Assembly: GCF_905203285.1 (NCBI RefSeq)
Contig: NZ_CAJKVK010000009.1
Coordinates: 1-37,270 of the forward strand
DNA from: an uncultured Succinatimonas sp.
Lineage (GTDB): Bacteria; Pseudomonadota; Gammaproteobacteria; Enterobacterales; Succinivibrionaceae
Direction: 5' to 3'
DNA length: 37,270 bases
The notes beneath the pieces are model-generated. The model ran no database searches. It was not told the DNA's origin and saw only the letters and a list, made by a program, of their open reading frames with translations. Of the stretch, positions 25,256-36,786 are shown piece after piece; positions within the stretch are counted from its first letter, which is position 1, and every line of letters begins with the position of its first letter. The position numbers and the translations under genes were made by a program.

Positions 25256-26581
25256 ATGCAAAAAATCCCAAGAATCGGTCTTATTTCTCTTGGCTGCGCC
25301 AAAAACCTTGTCGATACCGAACGATTAACATCAGTATTGATTGCTAAAGGCTATCAAATTGAAGCCAATTACGAAGATTGCGATTTAATCGTAGTCAACA
25401 CCTGCGGTTTTATTTCTCCTGCCGTAGAAGAATCGCTTGATGCTATAGGGCAAGCGATTTCCTATGCTCCTAAAGTTATAGTAACAGGCTGTCTTGGTGC
25501 CAAAGCTCAGCTTATTTTAAAAGAATATCCGCAAGTTGCCGCCGTGTACGGCCCCGGAACCAGGGCATCCGTGCTGCGCGGGATCCGCGATTTAGTAGGT
25601 GAACCGCCGCAAGAAGCTGTCCAGCATGTAAGTCCGTCCGGAATTCTTCTTACTCCGCCTCATTATGCATATTTAAAAATTGCCGAAGGTTGCCGGCATC
25701 GCTGCGCTTTTTGCATTATTCCTTCATTACGCGGTCCGCTGCGTTCAAGAAATCCGGATGATATTTATAAAGAAGCAAGCGACCTTACCCAACGCGGTGT
25801 AAAAGAACTGTTAATTATTGCCCAGGATTCGTCTGATTACGGTTTTGATTTAAAAAATAAACCTACATTATCCCAATTATGTAAGGATCTTGCCCCGTTA
25901 AAGCGCTGGCTGCGTATTCATTACGTATATCCAAGCAAAGAGGCAAATAAAATCGTCGAACTGATGGCGGACAATATTGTTCTTCCCTACCTTGACGTGC
26001 CACTTCAGCATGCAAGTGAAAGGATCTTAAAGCTGATGCGCCGCCCCGGTAATACCGAAAAGATGCTATCCACTATTGAAAATTGGCGCAAAATCCGTCC
26101 CGACATTGCTATCAGATCCACTTTTATTACAGGATTTCCGGGAGAAACTGAGCAAGATTTCAATGAGCTTCTTGACTTCATAAAAGAAGCAAAACTTGAC
26201 CGAGTAGGATGCTTCCCCTACTCTGACGTTGACGGGGCTGCCGCAAATGAATTTCCTGATCCTATCGATCCGGAAATACGCGAAGAACGTGCCGCAATCT
26301 TGATGGAGACTCAAGAGCAAATTTCAAAAGAAAAATTACAGACAAGGATCGGTAAAGTCTATGATGTAATTATCGACACACTAAACGAGAACGGTACTGC
26401 CGTAGGACGTTCCAAATATGAAGCTCCTGACGTAGACGGCATCATTACCGTACACAACGCCAAAGGCATTCGTGAAGGAGATATCGTTAAAGTAGAAATT
26501 ACCTCAAGCGATACGCACGATTTGGAAGGAGAGCTTTGTTCAAATCTGCAAAAACCGATACCTTTTTCTAAAACTCATTAA
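25256..26581 (+). CDS. rimO: Ribosomal protein S12 methylthiotransferase RimO
   Basis: A radical-SAM enzyme with two [4Fe-4S] clusters that adds a methylthio group to the conserved Asp of ribosomal protein S12. 441 residues: N-terminal UPF0004 domain with cluster cysteines C14, C50 and C79; radical-SAM core with C146, C150, C153 (EGCRHRCAFCIIPSLRG); C-terminal TRAM domain (about 370-435). SLGCAKNLVDTE and the DVPLQHAS segment mark RimO rather than MiaB. The ATG at 25256 has no obvious ribosome site and lies 15 nt after the ppaC terminator, so its promoter may overlap that terminator or expression may depend on read-through. Confidence 0.95.
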   Translation: MQKIPRIGLISLGCAKNLVDTERLTSVLIAKGYQIEANYEDCDLIVVNTCGFISPAVEESLDAIGQAISYAPKVIVTGCLGAKAQLILKEYPQVAAVYGPGTRASVLRGIRDLVGEPPQEAVQHVSPSGILLTPPHYAYLKIAEGCRHRCAFCIIPSLRGPLRSRNPDDIYKEASDLTQRGVKELLIIAQDSSDYGFDLKNKPTLSQLCKDLAPLKRWLRIHYVYPSKEANKIVELMADNIVLPYLDVPLQHASERILKLMRRPGNTEKMLSTIENWRKIRPDIAIRSTFITGFPGETEQDFNELLDFIKEAKLDRVGCFPYSDVDGAAANEFPDPIDPEIREERAAILMETQEQISKEKLQTRIGKVYDVIIDTLNENGTAVGRSKYEAPDVDGIITVHNAKGIREGDIVKVEITSSDTHDLEGELCSNLQKPIPFSKTH

Positions 26582-26585
26582 TCTT

Positions 26586-26603
26586 AAGGCCGCAACGCGG
26601 CCT
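26586..26603. terminator. Terminator between rimO and argE
   Basis: Stem AGGCCGC/GCGGCCT (26587-26593, 26597-26603) with a 3-nt loop, followed by gttctttattt on the plus strand. It lies between convergent genes; the minus-side tail is poor in T. Confidence 0.7.
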
Positions 26604-26612
26604 GTTCTTTAT

Positions 26613-27743
26613 TTAATATAGTTTTTCGTATATTTTTTCCAATAAGTAATAACACTTTTCAATTTCGCCGATTTCAATATGCTCATCAATCTGATGTGCA
26701 TTAGCAATATTTCCGGGACCGAAAACAACCGTCGAACCCAAATTTTTCAATAAAGAAGCCTCAGTACAATAACTTACCCCAATAGAGTCTTCACCTAATA
26801 ATTCCTCAAAAATTGACAAGATATGTCTATTCTTATTATCAAAAACATCAATGTCAGGATAAAGAATTTCTATTGCGCCAGCATCTGCAAAACGTTCATT
26901 TATTGTTTCGATAATGGCTCTAAGTCTTCTATCAATCTTTTTAGCTTCAAAAAAAGGTGTCGGTCTTACATCGAATAAAAGTTCAGCTTCTGCACAAACG
27001 CGATTGATGCTGTCACCGCCATGAATGGCACCGATATTAATCGTCGGATACGGAACTGAAAAACGCTCATCTCTATATGTTTTAAGCTCCTGTTCAAAAA
27101 GATTGAGCTCATTTATAAATAAAGACGCAAGTTTAATTGCATTAATCCCCTGACTTGGATCACTTGAATGACATGACTTTCCTTTAAACACGGCTTTTCT
27201 AGCCATATAACCCTTATGAGCGCTTATGCAATGCAATGAAGAAGGTTCGCCTATAATAATCAAATCAGGAGCAACATCTTTACTGTTTATAAAATTTTGA
27301 GCCCCTATCATTGATGTTTCTTCATCTGCGGTAAGAGCAACCTGCAAAGGCTTATTACTGCCCCTTTGCGCTATACTTTTAGCAAAATATAAAGATAAAG
27401 CGGCAAAGCCTTTCATATCACAGGCACCTAAACCATACAGTTTTTCACCTTTTTGTATAAGTTCAAACGGATCGCTTTGCCAAAGTTTTGCATCACAAGG
27501 AACAGTATCAGTATGAGATGACAGCATCACTCCGCCGTCTTTACCATTTAATGCTGCCATAAGATTATATTTACCGTTAGGCAGCGGCATCAGTTCAACT
27601 TTAAAGCCAAGATCTTCTAAAAAGTTTGCAGCATACTCAATTAGTTCTTTGTTGCTCTTATCAAAAACTGAAATATCTGAGCTTTGAGTATCAAAAGATA
27701 CCAATCTGCGTAAAATCTCAAAATAGTCATTAAATGCAAACAT
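26613..27743 (-). CDS. argE: Acetylornithine deacetylase ArgE
   Basis: An M20-family di-zinc amidohydrolase that removes acetate from N-acetylornithine to give ornithine. From ATG 27743 it has 376 residues, close to E. coli ArgE (383). Metal motifs: SSHTDTVP, GLGACDMKG, catalytic ADEETSMIGA, IIGEPSS and NAHQIDEH near the end. A GTG at 27761 would add six residues that do not match the family. It is divergent from argC, as in the E. coli argE-argCBH cluster. Having ArgE here and no argJ points to the linear rather than the cyclic route. Confidence 0.93.
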   Translation of the reverse strand: MFAFNDYFEILRRLVSFDTQSSDISVFDKSNKELIEYAANFLEDLGFKVELMPLPNGKYNLMAALNGKDGGVMLSSHTDTVPCDAKLWQSDPFELIQKGEKLYGLGACDMKGFAALSLYFAKSIAQRGSNKPLQVALTADEETSMIGAQNFINSKDVAPDLIIIGEPSSLHCISAHKGYMARKAVFKGKSCHSSDPSQGINAIKLASLFINELNLFEQELKTYRDERFSVPYPTINIGAIHGGDSINRVCAEAELLFDVRPTPFFEAKKIDRRLRAIIETINERFADAGAIEILYPDIDVFDNKNRHILSIFEELLGEDSIGVSYCTEASLLKNLGSTVVFGPGNIANAHQIDEHIEIGEIEKCYYLLEKIYEKLY

Positions 27744-27999
27744 AAAATTTGACCGTTTCACAAAAACACTTTTGTAAACTTACCAATTTAAATGCTAAAA
27801 ACGCAAAAAAAACTAAATTTTTCAAAAGACACATCGTACTTTTTACACCTTTTTTGTGCATTTATAAAATATTTTTCTTATAAAACAAATAAATATAAAG
27901 CAAAATCCATATCACTAAAACAGTGCGTAAATTCTAATCATGGTGAATCAAAAATTAAATTTTTTTAATATTAAAAAACTTAGTTTTAGGAAGTAAATC

Positions 28000-29016
28000 A
28001 TGATAAAAGTTGCGATTGTTGGCGCAAGCGGTTATGCCGGAGCTGAACTTGTTTCTATTCTTTTAAAGCATCCTAAGGTTTTGCTTACCAACCTTTTCGT
28101 ATCTGAAAAAAGTGAAGATAAAAACAAAAAAATAAATTCGTTGTACGGCTCTCTTTTTAATAAAACAGATCTTATCTTTGAACCTCTCCCTTCTGGTGAT
28201 AAATTAAAAGACACTTTCCGTGCAATTGATGCAGTATTTTTGGCAACCGATCATAAAGTAAGTCACGATATTGCTCCCATTTTATATGAAGCAGGCTGTG
28301 CGGTTTTTGACTTATCCGGAGCTTACAGACTTAAAAATCTTAGTGCTTATGAAAAATATTACGGCTTTAAGCATGAACATCTTGAGCTCTTAAATAAAGC
28401 CGTTTATTCCATTTGCGAAATTGCAAATCATGATGAAATAAAAAATACCAGAATGCTTTCAATTCCGGGATGCTATACGACATCAGCTGAACTGCCGCTT
28501 ATTCCGCTTTCCCATGAGAAGCTTCTTGACGTTAATTTCGTACCGGTAATCAATTCAGTAAGCGGTGTTTCCGGTGCCGGACGCAAAGCAAAACTAAGCA
28601 ATAGTTTTTGCGAAGTCAGCCTAAATGCATACAATATTTTCAAGCATCGTCACTTACCTGAAATTGAAGAATACGTAAAAACTAAAGTTATTTTCAATCC
28701 GCATTTAGGATCATTTAAACGCGGTATCTTAACCACTATCACGGCAAAACTTGTACCGGGAGTTGATGCCGCAAGCGTTCTTGCTGTATTTTTAAAATAT
28801 TATGAAAACAAGCCGCTTATAAGAATTAAAAATGAATTACCAAAACTGCAGGACGTAATAAATCAGCCTTACTGCGATATCGGTTTTAGCGTAAATGAAG
28901 ACGGATACATCGTCATTTGCTCTGCAATTGATAATCTGCAAAAAGGTGCTGCAGCACAAGCTGTGCAGACATTAAATCTGCACTTTGATTTTAACGAAAC
29001 CACCGCTCTACTCTAG
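28000..29016 (+). CDS. argC: N-acetyl-gamma-glutamyl-phosphate reductase ArgC
   Basis: NADPH-dependent reductase of the third arginine step. 338 residues with the Rossmann start VAIVGASGYAGAEL, the catalytic cysteine C158 in SIPGCYTTSAEL, GVSGAGRKAKLS and the RHLPEIEEY motif with the catalytic His. ATG 28000 has a ttaggaag site. The 256-bp AT-rich gap to argE should carry both divergent promoters; a possible ArgR half-site TGAAT occurs at 27944-27948 but no full box could be supported. argB follows after 11 nt. Confidence 0.95.
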   Translation: MIKVAIVGASGYAGAELVSILLKHPKVLLTNLFVSEKSEDKNKKINSLYGSLFNKTDLIFEPLPSGDKLKDTFRAIDAVFLATDHKVSHDIAPILYEAGCAVFDLSGAYRLKNLSAYEKYYGFKHEHLELLNKAVYSICEIANHDEIKNTRMLSIPGCYTTSAELPLIPLSHEKLLDVNFVPVINSVSGVSGAGRKAKLSNSFCEVSLNAYNIFKHRHLPEIEEYVKTKVIFNPHLGSFKRGILTTITAKLVPGVDAASVLAVFLKYYENKPLIRIKNELPKLQDVINQPYCDIGFSVNEDGYIVICSAIDNLQKGAAAQAVQTLNLHFDFNETTALL

Positions 29017-29027
29017 GAGAATAACGT

Positions 29028-29795
29028 ATGCCCCAAAACGACATACCGGTGATTAAGTTAAGCGGAAAAGCTCTTGAAAATAAAGCTGCTTTAAAAGCTT
29101 TATTTTCGGCCGTTAAAGACAAAAAAGTTATTTTTGTCCATGGCGGCGGCGTTGAAGTAGACGCACTGCTTAAACAACTTAATTTAAAAACCGAAAAAAT
29201 TGACGGTATTCGGGTAAGCCCTCCCGAACAAATGCCATATATAACCGCCGCTCTTGCAGGTCTTTGCAACCGTTATCTGCAAGCAGATGCCAAAGCGTGC
29301 GGACTAAACGCTTTAGGATTAATCGCAACCGACGGCGACAGTGTTACTTTATCGGCCTTTGATAAAAAGTTCGGTAACGTTGCGACTGCACTGCCGGCAA
29401 ACGGTAAGTTCATTTCTCTACTTTTAGAAAATAAAATCACTCCCTTTATCGCTTCAATAGGCATTGATGAAAACGGTAATGTATACAACATCAACGCTGA
29501 CGATGTTGCTTTAGCAATAGCCCGTGTTTTTAATGCTCCTTTATTTTTTATATCAGACGTTAAAGGAGTAAAAGACGCAGACGGCAATATCATTGAAAGC
29601 CTTGCTGAAGATACAGCCTTAGAGCTTATCAGTAAAAAGGTTATTACCGACGGAATGATCGTAAAAGTCAAAACCGCCCTTGATGCTGCAAAACTTACTC
29701 ATCGCCCTGTTTTTATTGCTTCCTTAAACGACCCCGATCTAATTTCAAATCTCTTTACCCTGCGACGAATCGGTACTTCTTTTTCAGTCCGCTAA
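29028..29795 (+). CDS. argB: Acetylglutamate kinase ArgB
   Basis: Phosphorylates N-acetylglutamate, step two of the pathway. It is an amino-acid-kinase fold of 255 residues, the size of the arginine-insensitive enterobacterial type (258 in E. coli). Visible: IKLSGKAL, FVHGGGVEVDALL, the INADDVALAIA segment, ISDVKGVKD and DGMIVKVKTALDA. The ATG has a strong taggag site. If the kinase is insensitive to arginine, feedback control would sit on the synthase encoded next. Confidence 0.95.
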   Translation: MPQNDIPVIKLSGKALENKAALKALFSAVKDKKVIFVHGGGVEVDALLKQLNLKTEKIDGIRVSPPEQMPYITAALAGLCNRYLQADAKACGLNALGLIATDGDSVTLSAFDKKFGNVATALPANGKFISLLLENKITPFIASIGIDENGNVYNINADDVALAIARVFNAPLFFISDVKGVKDADGNIIESLAEDTALELISKKVITDGMIVKVKTALDAAKLTHRPVFIASLNDPDLISNLFTLRRIGTSFSVR

Positions 29796-29839
29796 ACCAC
29801 AAAAGTATTTAAAAATTAATCTATTCGCAGGAGATCTAT

Positions 29840-30496
29840 ATGAATAACCAAGGCACCGATAATATCCATAGCTTTAATTTAGAAGCTTTTAAAAACGCAA
29901 CCATAGAAGATCTTTATAATGAGGCTTTGTATTTAAATCAAAGATCTAAATTAAGCAATACAGAATTAAATAAAATTGAAGAAGCTATAGCTCAAATCTC
30001 AACTGTCTTAAATAAAAACAATCCGGAACATTTCTTAGTCCGTCAAGCCCGCTTAAGTGATATAGACAGTCTTGAAAGCATGGTTTCTTATTGGGCCAAA
30101 CAAGGCGAGAACCTTCCGCGAAAAAGAGCTGATCTTATACGCAATATCTTATCTTTTGCCGTTTGCGTAAAAGATAACGTGGTATGCGGATGCGCCTGCC
30201 TTTACGTTTACGACTCGGGTCTTGCTGAAATCAGATCGCTTGGGGTTTCTCCACAAATACAAAGGCAAGGACAAGGCAGAGCAATTGTTGAATTTTTGCT
30301 AAAACGTGCCCGCAAAATGGACATTAAAAAGGTTTTCGTTTTAACCCGTAATCCGCAATTTTTCTCAAAAGTGGGTTTTAGTAAAACAGTAATTACTGCC
30401 TTACCTGAAAAAATTCTTAAAGATTGCGATAACTGTCCTAAAAAAGACAGATGTGATGAAGTCGCATATGAAATTAATTTTGTAAAGGAGGCATAA
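29840..30496 (+). CDS. argA: Short-form N-acetylglutamate synthase (GNAT family)
   Basis: 218 residues. A GNAT acetyltransferase covers about 67-218: VRQARLSDIDSLESMV, then AEIRSLGVSPQIQRQGQGRA with the acetyl-CoA loop QxxGxG/A, and KVFVLTRNPQFFSKVGF. The tail DCDNCPKKDRCDEVAYEI carries four cysteines and matches short NAGS enzymes. Classical ArgA (about 440 residues) has an added kinase-like domain that binds arginine; it is missing here. An N-terminal helical segment of about 65 residues has no assignment I can give. ATG 29840 has a caggag site. Its place between argB and argD supports the function; a generic acetyltransferase remains possible. Confidence 0.82.
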   Translation: MNNQGTDNIHSFNLEAFKNATIEDLYNEALYLNQRSKLSNTELNKIEEAIAQISTVLNKNNPEHFLVRQARLSDIDSLESMVSYWAKQGENLPRKRADLIRNILSFAVCVKDNVVCGCACLYVYDSGLAEIRSLGVSPQIQRQGQGRAIVEFLLKRARKMDIKKVFVLTRNPQFFSKVGFSKTVITALPEKILKDCDNCPKKDRCDEVAYEINFVKEA

Positions 30497-30501
30497 AGAT
30501 C

Positions 30502-31710
30502 ATGCCTAAAATTACCAGAAACACTTTCGATAAAGTAATGATTCCTTGCTATAAGCCTTTTAACTGTTTAATCGTCAAAGGAAAAGGCTCTTATCTTTTT
30601 GACAGTTGCGGCAATAAATACGTCGATTTTACCGGGGGAATTGCCGTTAACAGTTTAGGTCATTGTAATAAAGGCGTACAAAGCGTCATTAAAAAACAAA
30701 GCAAAAAACTAATTCATGCAAGTAATATCTTCACCAATATCTCAACTTTGACTCTTGCTGTAAAACTTACCGAGCATACTGATTTTTCCAAAGTATTTTT
30801 CGTAAATTCAGGAGCTGAAGCTAATGAAGCGGCCTTAAAGCTTGCAAGACGCGTAGCATTCAATCTTTACGGAGAAACTAAAGATGAAATCATTTCCTTC
30901 GGACACAGCTTTCACGGCAGAACACTGTTTTCCGTAAGTGTCGGCGGTCAAGACAAATATTCAGACGGTTTCGGTCCAAAACCAGGAGCTATAACCCATT
31001 TACCTTTTAATGATATAGAAACTTTTAAAAAACATATAAGCGATAAAACTTGCGCTGTAATTTTAGAACCGATTCAGGGTGAAGGTGGAATCATTGAAGC
31101 TAATCCGGAGTTTCTAAAAACCGTTAGAGAATTATGTACAAGTCATAACGCCTTGTTGATTTTTGACGAAGTCCAAACCGGCGTCGGAAGATGCGGTTCA
31201 TTTTACGCATATCAGAATACTAATGTAGTTCCGGACATTCTGACATCTGCAAAGGGTCTGGCTTCAGGCATTCCTATAGGAGCCGTTTTGACAAGCGATA
31301 AAATTGCTGAGCACTTTAGTCCAGGAACCCACGGTTCAACTTTTGGCGGTAATCCTTTAGCTTGTGCTGTCGGTTCCTATGTCGTTGACACTATTTCAAA
31401 AGAGTCTTTTTTAAATAACGTTAAAGAAAAAGGTATAACACTTAAACAATCGCTCGAAAAACTTAAACATAAATACGGCATTTTTAAAGAAATTCGCGGC
31501 AAAGGCTTACTGCTTGGAGCTGAACTTAATGAAAATCTTAAAGACAGAGCAGGAGAAATCCAACAGATTTGCGCAAAATACGGTCTTTTTATTCTTACAG
31601 CAGGTCATGGAGTTTTGCGTTTTGCTCCTGCACTTAATATCAAAAATAAAACGATAGAAGAAGGAATAAAGCTTTTAGATAAAGCTCTTACCGAGTTTAC
31701 ACAAGACTAA
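30502..31710 (+). CDS. argD: Acetylornithine aminotransferase ArgD
   Basis: A PLP class III aminotransferase that makes N-acetylornithine from the semialdehyde with glutamate. 402 residues. Motifs: GKGSYLFDSCGNKYVDFTGG, NSGAEANEAALKLAR, SFHGRTLFSVS, EPIQGEGG, FDEVQTGVGR and the Schiff-base lysine in TSAKGLASGIPIGA (about residue 250), then GTHGSTFGGNPLACAV. The strong aaaggagg site lies at the argA 3' end, only 5 nt between the genes. It is the last gene of the argCBAD operon; argF, argG and argH are not in the window. Enzymes of this type often also serve lysine synthesis. Confidence 0.94.
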   Translation: MPKITRNTFDKVMIPCYKPFNCLIVKGKGSYLFDSCGNKYVDFTGGIAVNSLGHCNKGVQSVIKKQSKKLIHASNIFTNISTLTLAVKLTEHTDFSKVFFVNSGAEANEAALKLARRVAFNLYGETKDEIISFGHSFHGRTLFSVSVGGQDKYSDGFGPKPGAITHLPFNDIETFKKHISDKTCAVILEPIQGEGGIIEANPEFLKTVRELCTSHNALLIFDEVQTGVGRCGSFYAYQNTNVVPDILTSAKGLASGIPIGAVLTSDKIAEHFSPGTHGSTFGGNPLACAVGSYVVDTISKESFLNNVKEKGITLKQSLEKLKHKYGIFKEIRGKGLLLGAELNENLKDRAGEIQQICAKYGLFILTAGHGVLRFAPALNIKNKTIEEGIKLLDKALTEFTQD

Positions 31711-31721
31711 AAATTAACAAA

Positions 31722-31747
31722 CCTATCTCCCTTTTTAGGGAGATAGG
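31722..31747. terminator. Terminator after argD
   Basis: Perfect 10-bp stem CCTATCTCCC/GGGAGATAGG with a 6-nt loop. The T-rich tail lies on the minus side (tttgttaattttt), so it fits the minus-strand pseudogene best and may act in both directions. Confidence 0.7.
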
Positions 31748-31750
31748 AAA

Positions 31751-32181
31751 TTAAATGACTTCCTCAATTGCTGCAACTTCACGCATAGGAGTGTGCGTGT
31801 CATCCTTGTTTTCATTAACGATGACAATTGCAAGCGTAATCACTTCCTTATCGGTGATTCTTAAACCGTATTTCTTTTCCCTGATTTGTTCTTTGGCTTT
31901 TGCAAGTTTCTCTTGAACGTTGTCATCCCTGCCTATAACCCTAAACTCACAGATATAAAGTCTTCTGTCATCTTCAAAGCATATCTAGACCGTTTAAGAA
32001 TACTCATGAAAAGTGCTTACTAATGTTGATTTACCGAATCTGCGCGGACGGGATAAAAAAACGGATTTCTAAAACGGGCTAGGCTTGCCACTAAATCCGT
32101 TTTATCTACATAAATCATCGAATTTGCAGCAAACTCACTAAATGAAGTAATGCTTAAAGGCAGTTTGGTCAAATCAATCAT
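31751..32181 (-). pseudogene. Remnant of an AAA-ATPase_like / PDDEXK_9 protein, deleted and frameshifted
   Basis: Three reading frames are needed. The N-terminus (from 32181) reads LPLSITSFSEFAANSMIYVD then KTDLVASLARFRNPFF. A lost T in a T7 run breaks the frame; in the next frame it continues LSRPRRFGKSTLVSTFHEY, the Walker A region of AAA-ATPase_like (PF09820) proteins, then meets a stop. After a junction the C-terminal part reads CFEDDRRLYICEFRVIG, QEKLAKAKEQIREKKYGLR and REVAAIEEVI, matching the PDDEXK_9 (DUF1703) nuclease-like tail. The intact family is about 500-560 residues, so some 350-400 are gone. These proteins are abundant in Succinivibrionaceae and Bacteroidetes; function is uncertain. 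Confidence 0.85.
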
Positions 32182-32249
32182 CACATTTATTTACAAAAGA
32201 TCCGCGAGATCAAAGTTCTAACAGCAAAATATATATTTTTAAAAAGTTA

Positions 32250-32984
32250 TTACTCAATATAACGTTTTAATATTTTATCGAAAGTCCCGTCATCTTTTAT
32301 AGATTTAAGCCCTCTATTAAACATATTTAATAAATCCTGATTCTCTCCTTTTTTAACTGCGAAAGCATAGACAGGAGATCCGTAAATATCCCTAAGAGCA
32401 ATCTTAAGCCCCTGCTGCTCTCCGATTTTTATTTGATAAGAGATAACGGGATAATCCTCCATAAAGAAATCAGCATTATGGTTGCGAACAGCCAAAGCTA
32501 AATCCGGGCTTAATAAATAGTATTGAAGATGTAAATCCAAAACCTGCTTATGTTTTTCGGCAAACTCCATGCCATAGGTACCTTTTTTTATTGCAGCAGT
32601 TTTTCCCTTCAAATCGGCAAATTGCTTAATTCTGTCATCATCGACACGAGTTACAACACAGAGACCGGATTTAAAATAACCATCAGAGAAATCAACAATT
32701 TTTTTACGTTCATCAGAAATGTTGATCCCGTCTAAAGCTCCGTCAATCTGACCTGAAACCAATCCCGGGATCACCCCATCAAAATTCATGAATTTTAGTT
32801 CGTAAGAAAAGCCTTCACGTTTTGCAATTTCCGCGAGCATATCAAGCTCAATTCCGACAAAGGTATCTCCCTGTTTAAAAGAAAAAGGAGGATAAGCTGC
32901 ATCAACGGCAATTTTATAAGTCTGCGCATTAGCATTAAATGCAATAAAAAAAATTGAGAAAAGAAACAATAAAAATTTACGCAT
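32250..32984 (-). CDS. Periplasmic amino-acid-binding protein (SBP_bac_3)
   Basis: 244 residues from ATG 32984; a GTG nine bases upstream is possible. Signal peptide with cleavage after NANA (residue 20), then the two-lobed family 3 fold: AVDAAYPPFSF, FVGIELDMLAEIAKREG, DGALDGINISDERKKIVDFS, and GTYGMEFAEKH. This is the ArtJ/GlnH/HisJ type for polar amino acids. No permease or ATPase gene lies beside it, so it is either an orphan binding protein sharing a transporter or separated from its partners. The ligand cannot be called; proximity to arg genes is only suggestive. Confidence 0.88.
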   Translation of the reverse strand: MRKFLLFLFSIFFIAFNANAQTYKIAVDAAYPPFSFKQGDTFVGIELDMLAEIAKREGFSYELKFMNFDGVIPGLVSGQIDGALDGINISDERKKIVDFSDGYFKSGLCVVTRVDDDRIKQFADLKGKTAAIKKGTYGMEFAEKHKQVLDLHLQYYLLSPDLALAVRNHNADFFMEDYPVISYQIKIGEQQGLKIALRDIYGSPVYAFAVKKGENQDLLNMFNRGLKSIKDDGTFDKILKRYIE

Positions 32985-33133
32985 AAAGATCACTTACTTC
33001 ATAACCTGTTATTTATAAGTAAGTTTACTACTTAAAACAGATATAAGACAGGTGATAAAAAAGCATTAAATGAAGCAGATCCGGTTGAATTATAAAGAAT
33101 CGGGAAAGCAAAGGCGGACGACAGAAATAAAAA

Positions 33134-33153
33134 AAGCAGCTCGTAAGCTGCTT
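33134..33153 (-). terminator. Terminator of the rRNA operon
   Basis: Stem AAGCAGC/GCTGCTT (33134-33140, 33147-33153) with a 6-nt loop; on the minus strand it runs into a T-rich tail (33124-33133). It lies about 36 nt past tRNA-Asp, the last gene of the operon. The 205-bp gap from 32985 to here holds nothing else I can support apart from a possible minus-strand TATAAT at 33089-33094. Confidence 0.88.
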
Positions 33154-33189
33154 CTTTGATTCTTTTTTAACTAAGGTTTATCGTGATAG

Positions 33190-33266
33190 TGGCGGAACGG
33201 ACGGGAATCGAACCCGCGACCTCCTGCGTGACAGGCAGGCATTCTAACCGGCTGAACTACCGCTCC
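33190..33266 (-). tRNA. tRNA-Asp (GUC)
   Basis: 77 nt with encoded CCA. Acceptor GGAGCGG pairs with CCGTTCC (one G-U); the anticodon loop CTGTCAC gives GUC; the T-loop is GGTTCGAATC. It sits just after 5S rRNA at the distal end of the rRNA operon, a position also used for tRNA-Asp in some E. coli rrn operons. Confidence 0.97.
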
Positions 33267-33277
33267 GCATTATAGGA

Positions 33278-33395
33278 TGCCCGGCAATGACCTGCTCTCG
33301 CGCAAACGTACGTTGCACTACCATCGGCGTGTTTGCATTTCACTTCTGTGTTCGGAATGGTTACAGGTGGTTCTGCAAAGCTATCGTCACCGGGC
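33278..33395 (-). rRNA. rrf: 5S ribosomal RNA
   Basis: About 118 nt. The ends pair (CGCCCGG with CCGGGCA), and the core CCATTCCGAACACAGAAGTG plus CGCCGATGGTAGTG is the conserved 5S loop A-C region. Ends are estimated to within a few bases. Confidence 0.95.
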
Positions 33396-33480
33396 GTATT
33401 CTTCTAACTTATCCTCAAGCCTTCCCTCTTTAGCCTTTAAAAGGTCTCTTCTCGCGCCACAAACCCTCCGTGCTTTCCGG

Positions 33481-36370
<2,890 letters not shown>

Positions 36371-36528
36371 CCGAAAACCTCGGAGTTGTCCTTTAAAGTC
36401 TTCTTCGTAAGTTCTCTTACTAACTAATCAATACGACTTTTCTTGCCGGAAAGACTTCGGACTTGCGTCGCTTGTTCGAAACCTTTCTCTTTGACTAATT
36501 GAGTTTTTTATTTCAGCTTGAGTTTAAG

Positions 36529-36540
36529 TTGTTAAAGAGC
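36529..36540 (-). promoter_or_regulatory. boxA antitermination element in the 16S-23S spacer
   Basis: Minus strand GCTCTTTAACAA matches the rrn boxA core (GCTCTTTAACA). It lies between tRNA-Ile and 23S, where spacer boxA is found in gammaproteobacteria. It loads NusB-S10 for processive rRNA transcription. Confidence 0.8.
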
Positions 36541-36562
36541 TTAGACTGTTTGTGCAAAACAG

Positions 36563-36601
36563 CCGGGCTAAAGCTTCTTGCCATCAAAAGGCTTTAGCCG
36601 G
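36563..36601 (-). other. Spacer stem, probable rRNA processing site
   Basis: Inverted repeat CCGG-g-CTAAAGC / GCTTTAG-CCGG (36563-36574 and 36591-36601) with one bulge, between tRNA-Ile and boxA. It could be an RNase III or tRNA 3' processing stem; role inferred from position. Confidence 0.45.
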
Positions 36602-36622
36602 ACTATCTTAGCGTAGCTTAGC

Positions 36623-36699
<77 letters not shown>

Positions 36700-36786
36700 A
36701 ACGCCTGTCTTTACGCTCTCTTTATCTACACGGTTCAGACTATCTGTGTGGACTCTTGCCTAAGTCTTTGAATTTTCTTAATTCGT

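Noticed and set aside
27901..27999. ArgR box between argE and argC
   Set aside because: Only one TGAAT half-site with a poor partner half (three of five bases) was found; not enough to call an operator, though ArgR control is plausible for this locus.
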